Shown here piece by piece: positions 23,145 to 23,546 of a stretch of 23,546 nt of DNA (position 1 is the stretch's first letter; every line of letters begins with the position of its first letter). The notes beneath the pieces were generated by a model. That model was not told the DNA's origin. It searched no databases and was given only the letters and a program-made list of their open reading frames with translations. The stretch is from Bacillota bacterium (GTDB taxonomy: Bacteria; Bacillota_I; Bacilli_A; RF39; UBA660). Both the position numbers and the translations under genes were made by a program. The DNA lies in NCBI GenBank assembly GCA_003149915.1, contig QAMK01000027.1:1-23546 (forward strand). The letters run 5' to 3'.

Positions 23145-23520
23145 AACTTAGTACATAGTTATTAAATCAACTACTTCTCGACATACTGTCGAGAAGTTAA
23201 TATTTTTACTTATGCACATTGTGTGCATAAGTTTTATACTAGATGCATAATAAAATTTAATTTTATATTTTCGTATCAAATTAGATTTAAGTTATTATTT
23301 TTTAAAATATTACTTGTACCCAAATTGGTCACAAGTTAATATTTGCTATAAACTTCCCACCAACTCGGTGGGAACTTTTTGAAATTTACTAAAAATAACT
23401 AATTGAATTTTTATATCACTAACTTTGTGCTAACCTACCACAAAGCTAATAAGCAACTAAACTTTCTCATTTTTATTATCTCGTCCTTAAATGTATGAAG
23501 TTAGTATAGAACTAACTTCT
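23145..23520. repeat. array of 25-nt hairpins with conserved ends and variable stems
   Basis: No gene is seen from 23100 to the window end. Hairpins of 11-bp arms and 3-nt loops occur at 23173-23197 (perfect, ACTTCTCGACA arm), 23208-23232 (perfect, ACTTATGCACA arm), 23312-23336 (9 of 11 pairs), 23352-23376 (9 of 11), 23422-23446 (9 of 11) and 23496-23520 (9-bp stem, different ends). Two weaker palindromes fit the same series: 23145-23160 and 23250-23266. The left arm is ACTT-N5-(C/T)A in all of the first five. The opposite arm changes to match, so the fold is kept while the sequence varies. Centres are spaced by about 33-40 nt or twice that. GTTAATATTT follows two of the units. The array probably continues beyond the window. 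Confidence 0.8.
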
Positions 23521-23546
23521 ATGAATCAAATATTATTTAACAAACT

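Larger units (their letters stand above)
19293..23546. mobile_element. AT-rich inserted island (right end outside the window)
   Basis: Left of about 19293 the amidase homology is intact; right of it the sequence changes to a clearly more AT-rich, Asn/Lys/Ile-rich coding style. The first gene encountered ends 8 nt beyond the amidase frame. Content: OLD-type nuclease, HTH-Fic, HEPN-like protein and a hairpin array. No integrase, transposase or tRNA boundary is visible inside the window, so the class of element is unknown and the label is an inference. Confidence 0.55.

Noticed and set aside
23173..23232. Two perfect hairpins as Rho-independent terminators
   Set aside because: They are not followed by a clear T tract on either strand and no gene ends next to them; the shared architecture with the other units explains them better.
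23145..23520. CRISPR array
   Set aside because: The recurring units are palindromes with different sequences, not identical direct repeats, and the distances vary between about 33 and 74 nt. No cas gene is present.
23145..23520. Type III toxin-antitoxin RNA repeats (ToxI/AntiQ-like)
   Set aside because: The 35-37 nt spacing is suggestive, but those repeats are near-identical direct repeats next to a ToxN-type toxin. Here the sequences vary and no ToxN-like gene is seen.

Overview
The window looks like a chromosomal segment of a low-GC Firmicute of the Bacilli type. The evidence is AT-rich DNA, consensus TTGACA/TATAAT promoters (many with extended -10 elements), GGAGG-type ribosome binding sites, a HrcA/CIRCE-controlled hsp20, and a partial 16S gene with Firmicutes-like tandem promoters. 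UGA acts as a stop codon (for example at the end of the aminotransferase-GNAT gene) and the tRNA-Trp has anticodon CCA, so this is not a code-4 mollicute. An uncultured gut Bacillus-class or Erysipelotrichia-like lineage is a guess only.

Layout. Bases 1-620: the 5' end of a 16S rRNA gene on the minus strand, running out of the window, with boxA and two tandem promoters. Bases 620-3490: a DUF402/UPF0374 nucleotide phosphatase, an Hsp20 chaperone with CIRCE, an unrecognised protein, a GNAT acetyltransferase, and on the plus strand a cyclophilin lipoprotein. Bases 3490-14440 are mostly housekeeping and metabolism on the minus strand: a pentapeptide-repeat protein coupled to adenosine deaminase, L-lactate dehydrogenase, DUF4186 overlapping an aminotransferase-GNAT fusion, a membrane CcdA-TlpA fusion, a CaCA-type cation antiporter, a frameshifted PPC/DUF296 gene, a Nudix hydrolase, a 3-hydroxyacyl-CoA dehydrogenase-like enzyme, a small P-loop kinase, and a plus-strand membrane protein. 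Bases 14500-18180: tRNA-Trp, then an unusually large and divergent SecA-like ATPase (1165 aa). Upstream of that is the remnant of a LysM amidase (18189 to about 19300).

Bases from about 19293 to the right end are visibly more AT-rich and look like an inserted island. It carries a HEPN/DUF5677-like helical protein, an HTH-Fic protein with a consensus promoter containing a palindromic operator candidate, and an OLD-family ATPase/TOPRIM nuclease coupled to the Fic gene. The island replaces the 5' part of the amidase gene. The outer 400 bases hold no gene. Instead they carry an array of 25-nt hairpins with conserved ends (ACTT...AAGT), variable but self-complementary stems and 3-nt loops, spaced at multiples of about 33-40 nt. 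The array plus the Fic/OLD/HEPN-like genes is the most likely candidate here for a poorly described system, probably in defence or mobile-element biology. No function can be proved from sequence alone.
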